This document shows positions 39,646-49,846 of a DNA stretch of 64,000 bases, piece by piece. The notes below the pieces were generated by a model, which was not told where the DNA came from, made no database searches, and saw only the letters and a program-made list of their open reading frames with translations. The position numbers and the translations under genes are program-made. Where the stretch lies: NCBI RefSeq assembly GCF_003061515.1, contig NZ_CP028924.1:62001-126000 (forward strand), given 5' to 3'. How positions within the stretch are numbered: the first letter of the stretch is position 1; the number at the start of each line of letters is the position of its first letter. Origin of the DNA: Colwellia sp. Arc7-D. Lineage in GTDB: Bacteria; Pseudomonadota; Gammaproteobacteria; Enterobacterales; Alteromonadaceae.

Positions 39646-40410
39646 TTACTTATTATCGTTAATGCCAAACTGCGCTAGTGCTTGTTGCCATTCGGATGAT
39701 GATTTTAAAACACCTATTTGCTGCTCTACAAATTCAATTAATTGCGGATTTGATTTTGGCAGCAACACTGAACGTTCAAATGTGGAGGTTGTGTTTTTAC
39801 TCAAGTAAACCTTGTCTTGAATCTGATGTTTATGGATTAAATATTGCACCGGAATTTCCCCTGAGACAATAAAGTCAATTCGTTTACGTGCAACCATGCC
39901 GACACTGTTTTCTAGCGATAAGCTATTGAATGCACTTACTGTGTTGTCTTCGATTAATGCGCCTACTTGCTCATCAAAAAAACCTATCACTTGGCTAGTG
40001 CTCATACCTGCTACTCGTTCTTTTGCAATGCTTTCTAATTTTTTATCCTGAGAAGATAATATGATATTAGCGTCATTTAGTAGCGGCTGACTCCAATAGT
40101 ACAGCTGCTTACTGGGATCAAACCATTTATAGGATACAAAAGGCACAATACAATGATTGGTCAATTTTAGCTCTAATAACAAACGAGAACGGGGTAATAC
40201 TAAAACCTCAAAGCTATATTTGTTCTGTGCTTTTTTATTTAAGAAGTCTGTAAAAGTATAGAGCAAACCTAAACGATCGTTTTCGTCGGTAACGAAAGGC
40301 CCAGATAGATACGCAGAACACACGTAGAACTTTTTCGCCAAAGTACTTTGGCTGAACGTCGAGAATAGTACGAGTAGTATGCTTAATTTTATAAACTTGT
40401 TAAAAAACAT
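39646..40410 (-). CDS. Periplasmic substrate-binding protein, family 3 type
   Basis: A secreted protein (signal peptide about 1-25) resembling the amino-acid-type binding fold, with FTDFLNKKAQNKYSFEVLVLPRSR, a GMSTSQVIGFF hinge strand and the C-terminal WQQALAQFGIN. No ABC permease or ATPase gene is nearby. Stand-alone proteins of this kind in marine gammaproteobacteria often sit beside GGDEF or histidine kinase genes, which fits a sensory role with the cyclase downstream; that link is inferred. Confidence 0.78.
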   Translation of the reverse strand: MFFNKFIKLSILLVLFSTFSQSTLAKKFYVCSAYLSGPFVTDENDRLGLLYTFTDFLNKKAQNKYSFEVLVLPRSRLLLELKLTNHCIVPFVSYKWFDPSKQLYYWSQPLLNDANIILSSQDKKLESIAKERVAGMSTSQVIGFFDEQVGALIEDNTVSAFNSLSLENSVGMVARKRIDFIVSGEIPVQYLIHKHQIQDKVYLSKNTTSTFERSVLLPKSNPQLIEFVEQQIGVLKSSSEWQQALAQFGINDNK

Positions 40411-40810
40411 GAGGAAGTATTCCTTATTTACTCAATGTTATAGCTAATAACAATCATAAAATTTATTTAATAATCGGTCATAATCTTATAAAGATAGTAC
40501 TTACTTTTGAGGTGTGTCAAATTTTAATTGTCAGCTAAAATGCGGCATTCATAAGTTGATAACGGGTTTTTATTATGACTAATAAAGCACACTCAATTAC
40601 CTTTTAAGTGCCCCAATTGCTAATCCTAAAGCTTACTCATAACAAATTATTCTAGTCTAATAAGTCGTATGTTCATGGTCATATTTTAAGCCGTATCATG
40701 CGAAAAGCTTTTTTGTGCGGAGTTGGGAGTAACAAGTATAAGTTAAGGTATAGACGATGTATTTTTCAAAGGTTTAAATTTTGCCATCGAAGTTTGTACT
40801 TCTGGCATTT

Positions 40811-40859
40811 TGTTAGCCGTTTCGATAAGTACTTATGAACTTAATCAAAACGGCTAACA
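40811..40859. repeat. Perfect 12-bp inverted repeat
   Basis: TGTTAGCCGTTT (40811-40822) and AAACGGCTAACA (40848-40859) enclose 25 bp that contain the palindrome ATAAGTACTTAT. It lies downstream of the DUF5666 gene. No T-run follows on either strand, so it is not a classical terminator. Confidence 0.65.
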
Positions 40860-40916
40860 CTACTCTTATAACAACTTTAGGTTAAGTTGTGACAGTTATT
40901 AACGACGCGATAGGTG

Positions 40917-42599
40917 TTATTCAAGCTCAATATAGTTCGCGGTAATAACGCCTTGTTGATCTAAAGTGCCTTTAATTTTCAGTTGAGTATCAATTGCGAT
41001 TGAAGACCAAAACTGTTCAGCTGCAACCCGTACGTCATCGATTTTAAATATTGTTGTTTGACCTACTAAAACTTGATGACCTGAAACAACCAGAGTGCCC
41101 TCATTTATCGCTTCAACAATTCCTTTAAACTCTGTACGGTTACTATCATTATCATCGTCCTTTTCTTCAATTTCAACGGACAGGGCGACAAAAACACTAT
41201 CTATCAGTTGGCCTTTTACCTCGACTTGCATATTATTTTCAAGTTGTTCAAAAAATACCTCTTGGTTTACGTCGTCGCCATTTTTCCCTTCAAACTCGGT
41301 GTTTGCGTCGGTAATAACCGTTACACCAACAAGGCTAAAGCTAAAGTTTAAAATATTACTTACATGACCTTTTAGCTCTACTTCAGCGTTTTCATCTTCA
41401 TTTTCACGTTGCATTTTAGTGGCAATATTTTTGCCATCGCTATCTACAAAACCTTTGAGTTCGACAAACTCACCAATGGCTACATCAGCCAAATCAAAGA
41501 AGCGTTCGCCGTTATCGGATTCATCTTTCATTTTGGTTTGATTATTAATTTCAAATTCAACACCAAGAACGGTTACTGTGCTTAAGTCTAAATTAATGGC
41601 TTCAATAGCGCCTTCAATACTCAAATTTGTCTTTTGTTCAATACGTATTTTTTTCGCCAACAAGCTACCATCAGCGTTGAACTCACCTTTAATTTTAACT
41701 CGTACATTGGCCATTAAAGCGCTAGCGTCGCCATATTTAAACTCAGTATTATCATCCAGAATAATGGCAATACCATCTACTTTAAAATTACCTGAAGATT
41801 CAAAGTCAGTGATAAAACCTTCTACATGTCGGTTATCTCCTTCTTCATTATTTTCATTTTTTTCTTTAAGCTTTACTTCGCTAACCACTAATACACCAGC
41901 ATTTAAGGCTGTATATTCACCTTTAACACGAACTTGTTGTCCATCTACTAAGTCAGCCTCAAGAAAGTCTTTAAATATTGCTGAACTATAATCGATAGTT
42001 AAACCATTTAGCTCGAATGTTTTATTAACGCTATCTAGTAATGTGATGCGAGCTTGAATTTTTAACTGTGTTTGTTCTGTTTCTTTTTCTATTCGTGTGG
42101 CGTATAAAGTGCCATCGGTATGGAAGTAACCACTTATCTCGAGAATATCTCCCGGTATAAGATCAGCTAATAGAAAGTTTTCAAAACTGGTTAAATCGTC
42201 AAACACTATGGTTTGGTCAAGTATTGTTATCGTATTTGCGAATAAATCTATACTAGCTATTGGGCCTTTTAATTGTTCGTCATAATGAATAGCATTGGCG
42301 TTACCGGTTGTGCCATCTTCGTTTATTTCCCCACTGAGCGTTACAACCATACCTACCTGAAGATCTGATTCACTTGCGCCACCGTTATCATCTGTTGTTA
42401 CGGTGGTTGCATCAGTTTCATATTCAACACCATTGATAAATACACTGCCAAAACCGGTGATAACACCTGTCGTTGCCGTTATCGTTGTCGTTGGTTTTGG
42501 TGGCGCTGGATCTGCAGGCGCAGTTGCACTTGTAGATGAACCACCACAAGCGGTTAATACTGAAGCTGCTATTAATGATAAAATAAGTTGATTTGACAT
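40917..42599 (-). CDS. DUF5666 repeat lipoprotein
   Basis: A 560-residue lipoprotein (signal ending ASVLTACGGS) built from about seven to eight repeats of a small beta fold; each repeat has a form like G-x-I-x-x-I-(8-15)-F-x-V-x-G followed by V-x-V-x-G. This matches the DUF5666 type, related to OB-like folds; the function is unknown. GAGGATTT gives a good ribosome site. The protein is acidic with Asn/Asp-rich linkers. It is monocistronic. Confidence 0.82.
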   Translation of the reverse strand: MSNQLILSLIAASVLTACGGSSTSATAPADPAPPKPTTTITATTGVITGFGSVFINGVEYETDATTVTTDDNGGASESDLQVGMVVTLSGEINEDGTTGNANAIHYDEQLKGPIASIDLFANTITILDQTIVFDDLTSFENFLLADLIPGDILEISGYFHTDGTLYATRIEKETEQTQLKIQARITLLDSVNKTFELNGLTIDYSSAIFKDFLEADLVDGQQVRVKGEYTALNAGVLVVSEVKLKEKNENNEEGDNRHVEGFITDFESSGNFKVDGIAIILDDNTEFKYGDASALMANVRVKIKGEFNADGSLLAKKIRIEQKTNLSIEGAIEAINLDLSTVTVLGVEFEINNQTKMKDESDNGERFFDLADVAIGEFVELKGFVDSDGKNIATKMQRENEDENAEVELKGHVSNILNFSFSLVGVTVITDANTEFEGKNGDDVNQEVFFEQLENNMQVEVKGQLIDSVFVALSVEIEEKDDDNDSNRTEFKGIVEAINEGTLVVSGHQVLVGQTTIFKIDDVRVAAEQFWSSIAIDTQLKIKGTLDQQGVITANYIELE

Positions 42600-42735
42600 G
42601 TTTAAATCCTCAGAAAATTAATCATATATAAACTATTATTAGTTTTAGTTAGATTGATAATTTAACTTAGGAAGATGACTATGGTATGAGTGTTTTATCC
42701 ATTATAAACAACATGATAGACTTTCTTCTAGAAAA

Positions 42736-42762
42736 TAGGTATTGATTAAAAATCAATACCTA
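42736..42762 (-). terminator. Hairpin after the cytochrome b gene
   Basis: TAGGTATTGATT-N3-AATCAATACCTA, a perfect 12-bp stem; on the minus strand it is followed by TTTTC. It lies 165 bp past the cytochrome b gene. The weak T-run lowers certainty. Confidence 0.55.
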
Positions 42763-42927
42763 CGATTGTTTTATATTCCATCCGATGCTCGGTTAGTGTG
42801 TAAAACAATTTATCAATGCAAAAAAACTTTATCAAGAAACACAAAATATAGCTATTAAAATAAACAAGAGGAGTATACTTTTTGTACTGCCTAGGTTTGT
42901 TTACGTATTCATGTAAGTTTTATTAAA

Positions 42928-43647
42928 CTAATGCTCATCAGTATTATTTTTTGGCAGATATTTATAACCATTGACCATGGCGGATACTAGGGCACTTTTT
43001 TCTCGCCTTTCTGCGATAACTACGCCAATGATATGCAGTGGAATCAGAAATAACAGACAGTAAAAAACATAAACATGTGCAGTGATAAAAGGGTTTCTGA
43101 TATCTCTCATCGCTTGATAAGCGACCTCATCAACGTTCTCTTTGGAATAAGGCTGTATTGCGGCTAAATTATCTTTATCAATAGCGATGCTTTCAGCAAA
43201 ATAGTGGCCAAAAGGTGGATAATAAATATCAGTACCCGCAATAACAAGGCCAGAAATCATTTGTGCAGTCATTGTTGCAAGTAAAGCTAATACCATTAAC
43301 TTACCCGCAGGATTATGTCCTTTGTATGCTTGTTTTTTACCTGCTTTAAATTCAGTAAATTCAGTTTTAAAGCCACTGTTAAAGGGCAGGGTTTTATGCC
43401 AACGCTCATAACCTTTACCAACAAAACCAATAATTAAACGAAATATTAAATTACACGCAAACACGTAACCTACAAGCACATGGATTGTTTTTAATAAGAC
43501 TTTTCCATCGCCGGCAATACCAAATGTTTTACTATGTAGAATCATCGAACCAAGCGCAATGAGTAAGAGAATAGCAACAACATTAATCCAATGAAAAAGC
43601 CTAATATTTCGACTCCAAACGAAAACTTGCCCTTTAGTTATTTGCAT
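42928..43647 (-). CDS. Cytochrome b561 / hydrogenase-type cytochrome b
   Basis: An inner-membrane dihaem cytochrome b of the Ni/Fe-hydrogenase cytochrome b / b561 family. Four hydrophobic helices are visible (about 20-40, 50-72, 110-130, 185-210), with candidate haem ligands in IRLFHWINVV, IHVLVGY, AHVYVFY and LIPLHIIGVV. A periplasmic loop (about 135-180) lies between helices 3 and 4. No hydrogenase or cognate dehydrogenase gene is nearby, so its electron partner is unknown. Confidence 0.85.
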   Translation of the reverse strand: MQITKGQVFVWSRNIRLFHWINVVAILLLIALGSMILHSKTFGIAGDGKVLLKTIHVLVGYVFACNLIFRLIIGFVGKGYERWHKTLPFNSGFKTEFTEFKAGKKQAYKGHNPAGKLMVLALLATMTAQMISGLVIAGTDIYYPPFGHYFAESIAIDKDNLAAIQPYSKENVDEVAYQAMRDIRNPFITAHVYVFYCLLFLIPLHIIGVVIAERREKSALVSAMVNGYKYLPKNNTDEH

Positions 43648-43929
43648 TTCAACTCCTGCTATCGAATAGGTTCATTATATTGATATTATAGCGTGGCTTT
43701 GGGCTAAAATGTAACTTACTGGGGCTGTAAAAAAAATTGTTTTTACGCGTTAAGTTGTTCTATATCATTAAAAAATTGTTTTAATTGGCCAGTTAACCGT
43801 ATGGTCAGCCAAATTTATTAATCAACCATTTTTGCTTTTAGGTCGAGTAGTTAGCATTACATATTCACATTCCAATATAAAACAAATTACCTTACACTCT
43901 AACTATCTGACATTAAATGATATTGTGCT

Positions 43930-45165
43930 ATGGCTGCCGATCGGTTTATACCTTATAGAAAACAAGACATTATTGAAATGTGTTTACGAGAGCTTCAACT
44001 AGATGATTCAGAATTATCGTTTCGGCAGTTTTCTGATTTGCTATCGAATTCGCTGCATGTTGAATATCATCAAACCTTAGAATCGTTAAAGAACGACTAT
44101 GCGCCATTTGATCCTAATGCAGATACTAAGCAGCTTGACCCTTATACAACAGAGCAAAAAGCGGATTGTCAGGCAAGTTTTGCTAATAATTTTGCCAGTG
44201 TTTTAAATGCCGCCAACTTTGAAAAAATTACTGAGCAAGACTTACAAGATGCTTTAACAGAAGAATCATTATTTAAAGTTAGATTAGAGGTTGAATTTGA
44301 TGACTTCGAACAAGTTGTTTTTTACCGACGAGGCGAGTCGCAATTAACCGAAACTATTACTTCATTATTTGGCCTGCGAAAACAAACGATTAACTTTACT
44401 AACTATGATCGCGTAGCAATATTTATAACCTTTAAAGATAAAGCTCATTTTGACGCCAAGAAAAAGACCCTGTTTGGTTTTGAGCCCGGTTCAACCATAG
44501 TGAAACTTTTTCAGAATGTTCCTAAAGCCGATCTAGAAATGCTATTTCCGAACAGCGAAGTACGTATGCGCCCCATTGATAAAGCCTTTATCGGTGCTTC
44601 GGCAGTAGTGGGTGGTGCGGTAGTGTTAGTGACTAAACTTGGCGCATCCATTTTATTGCTGGCAGCATTAATGGGCTTTTGGATAGGTTGGCGCGAAGAA
44701 GCAGTAGAAATGACTCAACAACACTTTATCTCTTTTGCGATTGGCTTAGGGGTATTTGCTGGTTTTATTTTTAAAGAATGGAGTAAATTTAAAAATAGAA
44801 AAATTAAATTTATGAAAGCGCTTTCTGACAACCTGTATTTTAAAAACCTTGATAATAACGCGGGTGTTTTTCATACCTTGATTGACGCTGCAGAAGAAGA
44901 AGATTTTAAGGAGGCCATTTTAGCTTATAGCTTTTTACTGAACAATAAAGACGGTTTAACTGCTGAAGCCTTGGACGAAAAAATAGAATATTGGTTTAAA
45001 GTAAAGTATCAATGTGAGCTTGATTTTGAAATTGTTGATGCCTTAAGTAAGCTTGAGCGAATGGAGTTAGTTGAGCTTAATAATAATGTTTACCAGGCTA
45101 TTGCTTTAGACGAAGCTAAAATAATATTAGACACACATTGGGATAATATTTTTAATTATGCTTAG
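43930..45165 (+). CDS. TMEM143/DUF3754 family membrane protein
   Basis: A 411-residue protein of the DUF3754 (TMEM143) family. The family block YRRGESQLTETITSLFGLR (about residues 136-154) is followed by NYDRVAIFITF and two membrane helices (about 218-240 and 248-265), then a cytoplasmic C-terminal region with winged-helix-like character. The molecular function is not known. It is monocistronic and divergent from the cytochrome b gene. Confidence 0.85.
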   Translation: MAADRFIPYRKQDIIEMCLRELQLDDSELSFRQFSDLLSNSLHVEYHQTLESLKNDYAPFDPNADTKQLDPYTTEQKADCQASFANNFASVLNAANFEKITEQDLQDALTEESLFKVRLEVEFDDFEQVVFYRRGESQLTETITSLFGLRKQTINFTNYDRVAIFITFKDKAHFDAKKKTLFGFEPGSTIVKLFQNVPKADLEMLFPNSEVRMRPIDKAFIGASAVVGGAVVLVTKLGASILLLAALMGFWIGWREEAVEMTQQHFISFAIGLGVFAGFIFKEWSKFKNRKIKFMKALSDNLYFKNLDNNAGVFHTLIDAAEEEDFKEAILAYSFLLNNKDGLTAEALDEKIEYWFKVKYQCELDFEIVDALSKLERMELVELNNNVYQAIALDEAKIILDTHWDNIFNYA

Positions 45166-45622
45166 TGTTAGTGCTTTATTCCTTTTCATTCATTATAAAA
45201 CCTTATTAATTGAGCTTTAGGTGTTGCTGAAAATACAATGCCGTTCAATTAACACCTGTGGAAAACATCTTAAGCTTCAAAAGTTTATACAACATTAATA
45301 TCAATCTATAATTGATGTAAAACGATTAATAGTTGTTTAACTTTGCTAGTAAGTAACTTTGCATGAAGCCTGCTTCTTTTTTTAAATCCCTTAAAACAGT
45401 GCCAGTAAAAAGGGCCATAAATATTTTGGTTTTGATTACAATTAGTTAGGTTTTAGAAATCTGATATGAAGTGGAAAATAATCTTTAGCTATTTTGTACA
45501 ATTAATTACCTTAATCTTCAAAATATTACCTACAACCTAAGCAGTGCGTTCACCCGATTTTCTTACATTGTGATATGCTATTTATAAGTGATATACATAA
45601 TTAATAGAGTTGGATTGAATAA
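45166..45622. other. Intergenic stretch, no identifiable feature
   Basis: A weak inverted repeat (AGGTGTT/AACACCT, about 45220-45256) is the only structure I see. No coding frame or promoter is convincing. Confidence 0.5.
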
Positions 45623-46668
45623 GTGACGTTACTTTTTATTTATTTAGCAGTTGCCATTGGCGTATCTTTTTTGTGCTCAGTACTCGAAGCAGTACTATTA
45701 TCAATAACGCCTAGCTTTGTTGAGCAATTGCAAAATAAAAAACCGAAAAACGGTGCGGTATTAGCAAAAGTCAAAGCGCGATTGGAAGAATCTCTTGCTA
45801 GTATTTTAATTCTTAATACCTTTGCTCATACCATGGGGCGGCAGGCGTTGGTGCGCAGGCTATTGGTATATTTGGAGAGAAATGGGAAACCTTAATTGCC
45901 GTATTACTGACATTGGTTATTTTGTATTTTTCAGAAATTATTCCTAAGACCTTAGGTGCTACTTTTTGGCGCAATTTAGCCATACCTTCTGCTTATGTAA
46001 TTTCTTGGTTGGTCAGAATAGTTTATCCACTGGTTTGGCTGTCAACTCGGCTCACCCGTTCGTTCAAGCAAGGTAAAGAAAGCGAAATCACACGAGAAGA
46101 AATTATCGCTTTAGCGTCGCTAGGCTATAAGGACGGTAGTTTGTTTTCACAAGAAAACGAATATTTATCGAATATCCTTAATTTACGTGAGTTGCGCACA
46201 GGAGACGTTTTTACACCAAGAACCGTCGTACACATGTTGCACCAAGATACTACCGTAACTGCCGCACTTGATCATGAGCAAACGCGACAATTTACTCGAA
46301 TACCTGTTTACGGTAATACCATTGATGATATTACGGGTAAAGTCATTAAAGGTGACTTGTTTGAAGCTGAGCGAAGCGGTCACGGTGACCAGCCTATCAG
46401 TAAATTTGTTATTCCGTTATCAGCGGTATCTGAAAAACTACCCGTTCAGCAATTACTCGATATGTTCATCAAAAACCATATACATATTTATTCTGTAGAA
46501 GATGAGTATGGTCAAACATCGGGCATAGTTACGTTAGAAGATGCCATTGAAACTCTGCTAGGGCGAGAAATTGTTGATGAAAGCGATGCCGTAACCGACA
46601 TGCAGGCACTTGCACGCGATAAATACCGTGAAAGGTTAAGAGAAGTGAAGCAAAACAATAATGATTAA
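45623..46668 (+). pseudogene. CNNM/CorC-type membrane protein with CBS pair, frameshifted
   Basis: Two overlapping frames together encode one complete CNNM (DUF21) plus CBS protein. Frame one (45623-45895) gives the first membrane helices up to NTFAHTMG; frame two resumes with AAGVGAQAIGIFGEKW and covers the remaining DUF21 helices, then the CBS pair (FTPRTVVHML, ending LGREIVDESD). The break is in the G run at 45835-45838: one extra G restores a continuous frame of about 348 codons. Family members are transporters or regulators implicated in Mg2+ or Co2+ handling. The loss could be a real frameshift or a sequencing error; both halves look under coding constraint, which favours a recent event or an error. 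GTG start. Confidence 0.85.
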
Positions 46669-46818
46669 GTTACCTAATAAGCCGCTTTAATAGCGGTATT
46701 TAATGCCTGTTATAGCAATATAAGATGTCCATTTAAAAATATTAAGTTTATTTATTAATAATGTGAACCCAAAGCACATTTTATACGTATGAATCCTCAT
46801 GTATTAAGGAGTTGTAAA

Positions 46819-47346
46819 ATGCGTACAAAAATTTATATATTTGCTTTATTGTTACTTACCGGTTGTAGTACTCAGTATGCGAATAAAGATATAACCGGAC
46901 AAATATTTCCCTCTGTTGTAGGTACCACGCTAGAAAAAAAATCAGTATCTATTCCTGGTGATTTTAATGATGACTTAACGTTATTGTTGATTGGTTATAA
47001 GCAGAACTCACAATTTGATATTGACCGTTGGTTGATCGCTTTAGATGTTACCGAAACCCAAGTGAAGGTTTATGAAGTGCCCACTATTCAAGGGTTATTT
47101 CCGGAAATGTTTAGCACGGTTATTGATAACGGCATGCGAGCTGGAATACCAAAACCTTTATGGCAAGGTGTAGTAACTATTTATGACGATGGTGAGAGAA
47201 TTCAGGCTTTTACGGGTAACGAAAATGCATCCAATACCCGTGTGGTATTGTTAAATAAAAATGGTGTAATACTATATTTTTATGATCAAGGCTTTGCCGT
47301 AGATGCATTAAATAAATTAAGAATGGCGTTAGCCGAATACCAATAA
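46819..47346 (+). CDS. Lipoprotein of unknown function
   Basis: A 175-residue lipoprotein with signal MRTKIYIFALLLLTGCSTQ and a mature part containing IFPSVVGTTLEKKSVSIP and DLTLLLIGYKQNSQFDIDRW, which resembles a thioredoxin-like fold without a CxxC motif. The start at 46819 has AAGGAG 7 bases upstream; an in-frame upstream ATG at 46789 would spoil the signal peptide. A shared hairpin follows (about 47371-47416). Confidence 0.75.
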   Translation: MRTKIYIFALLLLTGCSTQYANKDITGQIFPSVVGTTLEKKSVSIPGDFNDDLTLLLIGYKQNSQFDIDRWLIALDVTETQVKVYEVPTIQGLFPEMFSTVIDNGMRAGIPKPLWQGVVTIYDDGERIQAFTGNENASNTRVVLLNKNGVILYFYDQGFAVDALNKLRMALAEYQ

Positions 47347-47370
47347 TTATTTATCACTAGAACTAGATTA

Positions 47371-47416
47371 CAAAGCCTCGACACAGAATATAATATAACT
47401 TGTGTGGAGGCTTTAA
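47371..47416. terminator. Bidirectional hairpin between convergent genes
   Basis: AAAGCCTC and a 3' AGGCTTT, with inner ACACA/TGTGT pairing, sit between the convergent lipoprotein and LptA-like genes. Confidence 0.55.
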
Positions 47417-47466
47417 AAATTTAGTTTATCAGTTAGAATAACTTACCTGCATTGAACTTAAGTTGA

Positions 47467-47808
47467 TTATTTATAGGTAAAAGTAACTTTATCCATTTTT
47501 GCGATCAAACCTTGTTGCGAAGGTATAAAGGTAACTCGCTCAGTTTTAGCAATAGCATTGCTAAGAATAATTTCTACATCACCTTCCATGATAGTTTGAC
47601 CATTTTGAAAAGATGCCTGGCTTGATTTAGTTGATAAATTTCCGTCAGTAAAGGCTATTCTAACGTTGCCTGTATACGTATGAAATTTACTGTCAGGTGA
47701 GATTTTTTGTGATTTTGCGGTTATTTCCATTTCATTTGCTATTGAAATATTAGAAAAAACACCAGATAAAACAAAGGTTGATAGCACTAATTCTTTAAAT
47801 AATTTCAT
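47467..47808 (-). CDS. LptA/OstA-like periplasmic protein
   Basis: A 113-residue secreted protein (signal peptide ending SIANE) resembling one half of an OstA/LptA-type beta jelly-roll: YTGNVRIAFTDGNLSTKSSQ, NGQTIMEGDVEIILSN and AKTERVTFIPSQQG. True LptA is about 185 residues and sits next to lptB and lptC; here there are no lpt neighbours, so this is a short paralogue of unknown role. The ATG at 47808 is preferred because AGGGGAA lies 6 bases upstream. Confidence 0.7.
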   Translation of the reverse strand: MKLFKELVLSTFVLSGVFSNISIANEMEITAKSQKISPDSKFHTYTGNVRIAFTDGNLSTKSSQASFQNGQTIMEGDVEIILSNAIAKTERVTFIPSQQGLIAKMDKVTFTYK

Positions 47809-48086
47809 CTTGATTCCCCTACCTAGATTCATTAAATACTGCTAAAGCTCACAGACACCTTACTAAATTTTTAACACATTGACATGGTTAATTTTCAACA
47901 TTCATAATAACTTCACAATCGACATTTCGTTGATTAGCTTACGGCGCTTATTCTCAAAGTGCTTACGATAATTTATTCTGCTAAATTATTTATTTTGTCC
48001 TAAGCGTAAATAAATTTTTAGACTTCAGGTTTATTTTAAGACCTAAGTTTAGCGTTATATTTTGCGAGTATCCTTAGCTTTAATTT

Positions 48087-49727
48087 TTAACCTAGTTGGG
48101 CGGTAAAGCCAATTCTAAAGCCGCCCCAGTGTTTACCATTAACATAAATGGGCGCTGAAACATCATGCATTACTTCTCCAGTATCACGTTTGTAAGTTTG
48201 TAATAGAAATCTACTCGTGTGCTGACCACAACGAATACCGGTACTATCGTCAAATATTCGTTTAGTACGATTGTTGATAGTATCGGTTGTGATATTACCC
48301 GTTAATGGCTTGGAAAAGCACAGATTATGAGTAGGGAAATAACCATTAATATCAACGGCACCTGCATAAATAATATCAGGATTATTTTGTAAAATTGGCT
48401 CTTGAATAGCGGGTAAGTATTTGTCGGTTATGCGATCAAAACTGCTGTGATATTTTTGCGGAGAGGTGTCGGCAATTTCATGATAATTAAAATCAAATAG
48501 GTCTTTCTGACTAATCACCTCAGCTTTAATTTTATCACTAAACATTTCTCCTACTTGTTGGGCAGCGATTTGAGCTTGCTGACAAAACTTTTCAATATGA
48601 GAGCCGGTTTTAAACTGAGCGAGTTCAATAAATATTGATTCTGTACTCTGGCAAAGTTCTGCAGCTTTATCTGAAACGATGTGAGTTTCTTTACTTTTTT
48701 CAACTAAAAAATTATGTAAATTTGTGATCGCTACAGAAATTTCATTACTCGTTGTATTATGTTCTTGAAGTGCTGTACTAATATGATTGCTGGCGTCAGA
48801 AGACTCCTTCATTTGTTGATTTACATCGCTTAATGAAGTCGCTAGTGGTCCCATGCTTTTTACAATGCGATGACTTTGTTCCACTACTTGCGCCATAACA
48901 TGCGTTGTTTGTGAGGTTTCTTCGTTAATTTGATTCAACATGGTACCAATTTTTTCAGTCGCTTCAGCCGTTTTTGAAGCCAGTGCTCTTACCTCATCAG
49001 CCACGACAGCAAATCCTCGGCCTTGTTCTCCTGCACGAGCCGCTTCAATAGCTGCGTTTAAAGCTAATAAGTTAGTTTGCCCCGAAATGCCATCGATAAC
49101 ATTGGTGATATTTTGAATTTCAGCAGCGCTTTGAGACAGTGATTTTATTTTCTCGGCTGCATTGTTCACGTCAGCATTTAATTGATTAATGACTTCGACA
49201 TTGTCATTAAGCTGCTTTGAACCTGCCGAAGCTTCGGTCATTGCTTGGCTTGATTGTTGCGATGCAATAATAGAGTTTTCGTTCATGACTTTAATGCTAA
49301 CCGACATTTGATGCGCTGAACTTGCAAGGCGCTCAACATCTTCACTAGATAATTCAATAGCATTACTGAGTTGTTCAAGAAAATAGCCTACTTCAGCAGA
49401 GTTAATCGCGAGTTTACTGGCTTTGTTGTCAATATTTTTTCCTGCAAGGCGTGTTTTATTTGTTTGTTCAAGAAGCGTGTTTTGCAGGGAGTCGTTTGCT
49501 GAAATATCTAACTCTAAGCTTGCTATAAGCATTTGTTGTTGTGCTTTTAAGCTTTTTTTAATAGCAAAATTTATACAGGTTAGAAAAACAATAAAAGTCG
49601 CTATTAGTATAATAACAAGTTGCCAATTAATGCTCTCGGTAAGTTTAGCTAGTGAGAACACTAGAAGCGTGATTAAGCAGGCGCTTATTAACGCTAATAA
49701 AGTGGTTAGATGTCGAGATGTAAACAT
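48087..49727 (-). CDS. Methyl-accepting chemotaxis protein with C-terminal sensor
   Basis: A chemoreceptor with two closely spaced N-terminal helices (about 8-28 and 34-55) and almost no periplasmic loop. The cytoplasmic signalling hairpin is standard: its tip reads [20 protein letters not shown] followed by [18 protein letters not shown]. The sensor is at the C-terminus (about 410-546), a Cache/PAS-like fold with [15 protein letters not shown] and WGGFRIGF, so the ligand is likely cytoplasmic. Start ATG 49727 has GGTGA upstream; the frame continues three codons to a GTG. No other che gene is nearby. Confidence 0.9.
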   Translation of the reverse strand: MFTSRHLTTLLALISACLITLLVFSLAKLTESINWQLVIILIATFIVFLTCINFAIKKSLKAQQQMLIASLELDISANDSLQNTLLEQTNKTRLAGKNIDNKASKLAINSAEVGYFLEQLSNAIELSSEDVERLASSAHQMSVSIKVMNENSIIASQQSSQAMTEASAGSKQLNDNVEVINQLNADVNNAAEKIKSLSQSAAEIQNITNVIDGISGQTNLLALNAAIEAARAGEQGRGFAVVADEVRALASKTAEATEKIGTMLNQINEETSQTTHVMAQVVEQSHRIVKSMGPLATSLSDVNQQMKESSDASNHISTALQEHNTTSNEISVAITNLHNFLVEKSKETHIVSDKAAELCQSTESIFIELAQFKTGSHIEKFCQQAQIAAQQVGEMFSDKIKAEVISQKDLFDFNYHEIADTSPQKYHSSFDRITDKYLPAIQEPILQNNPDIIYAGAVDINGYFPTHNLCFSKPLTGNITTDTINNRTKRIFDDSTGIRCGQHTSRFLLQTYKRDTGEVMHDVSAPIYVNGKHWGGFRIGFTAQLG

Positions 49728-49846
49728 GTTATTCACCGCATATTATTAAATATATACCTTATTATAGTCTTAAGATAATAATTGCCGTTGCCAATAGCAA
49801 TTATACTTTAATCTAAGGTTAATTATTATAAATGCAGTGGGGCTTG

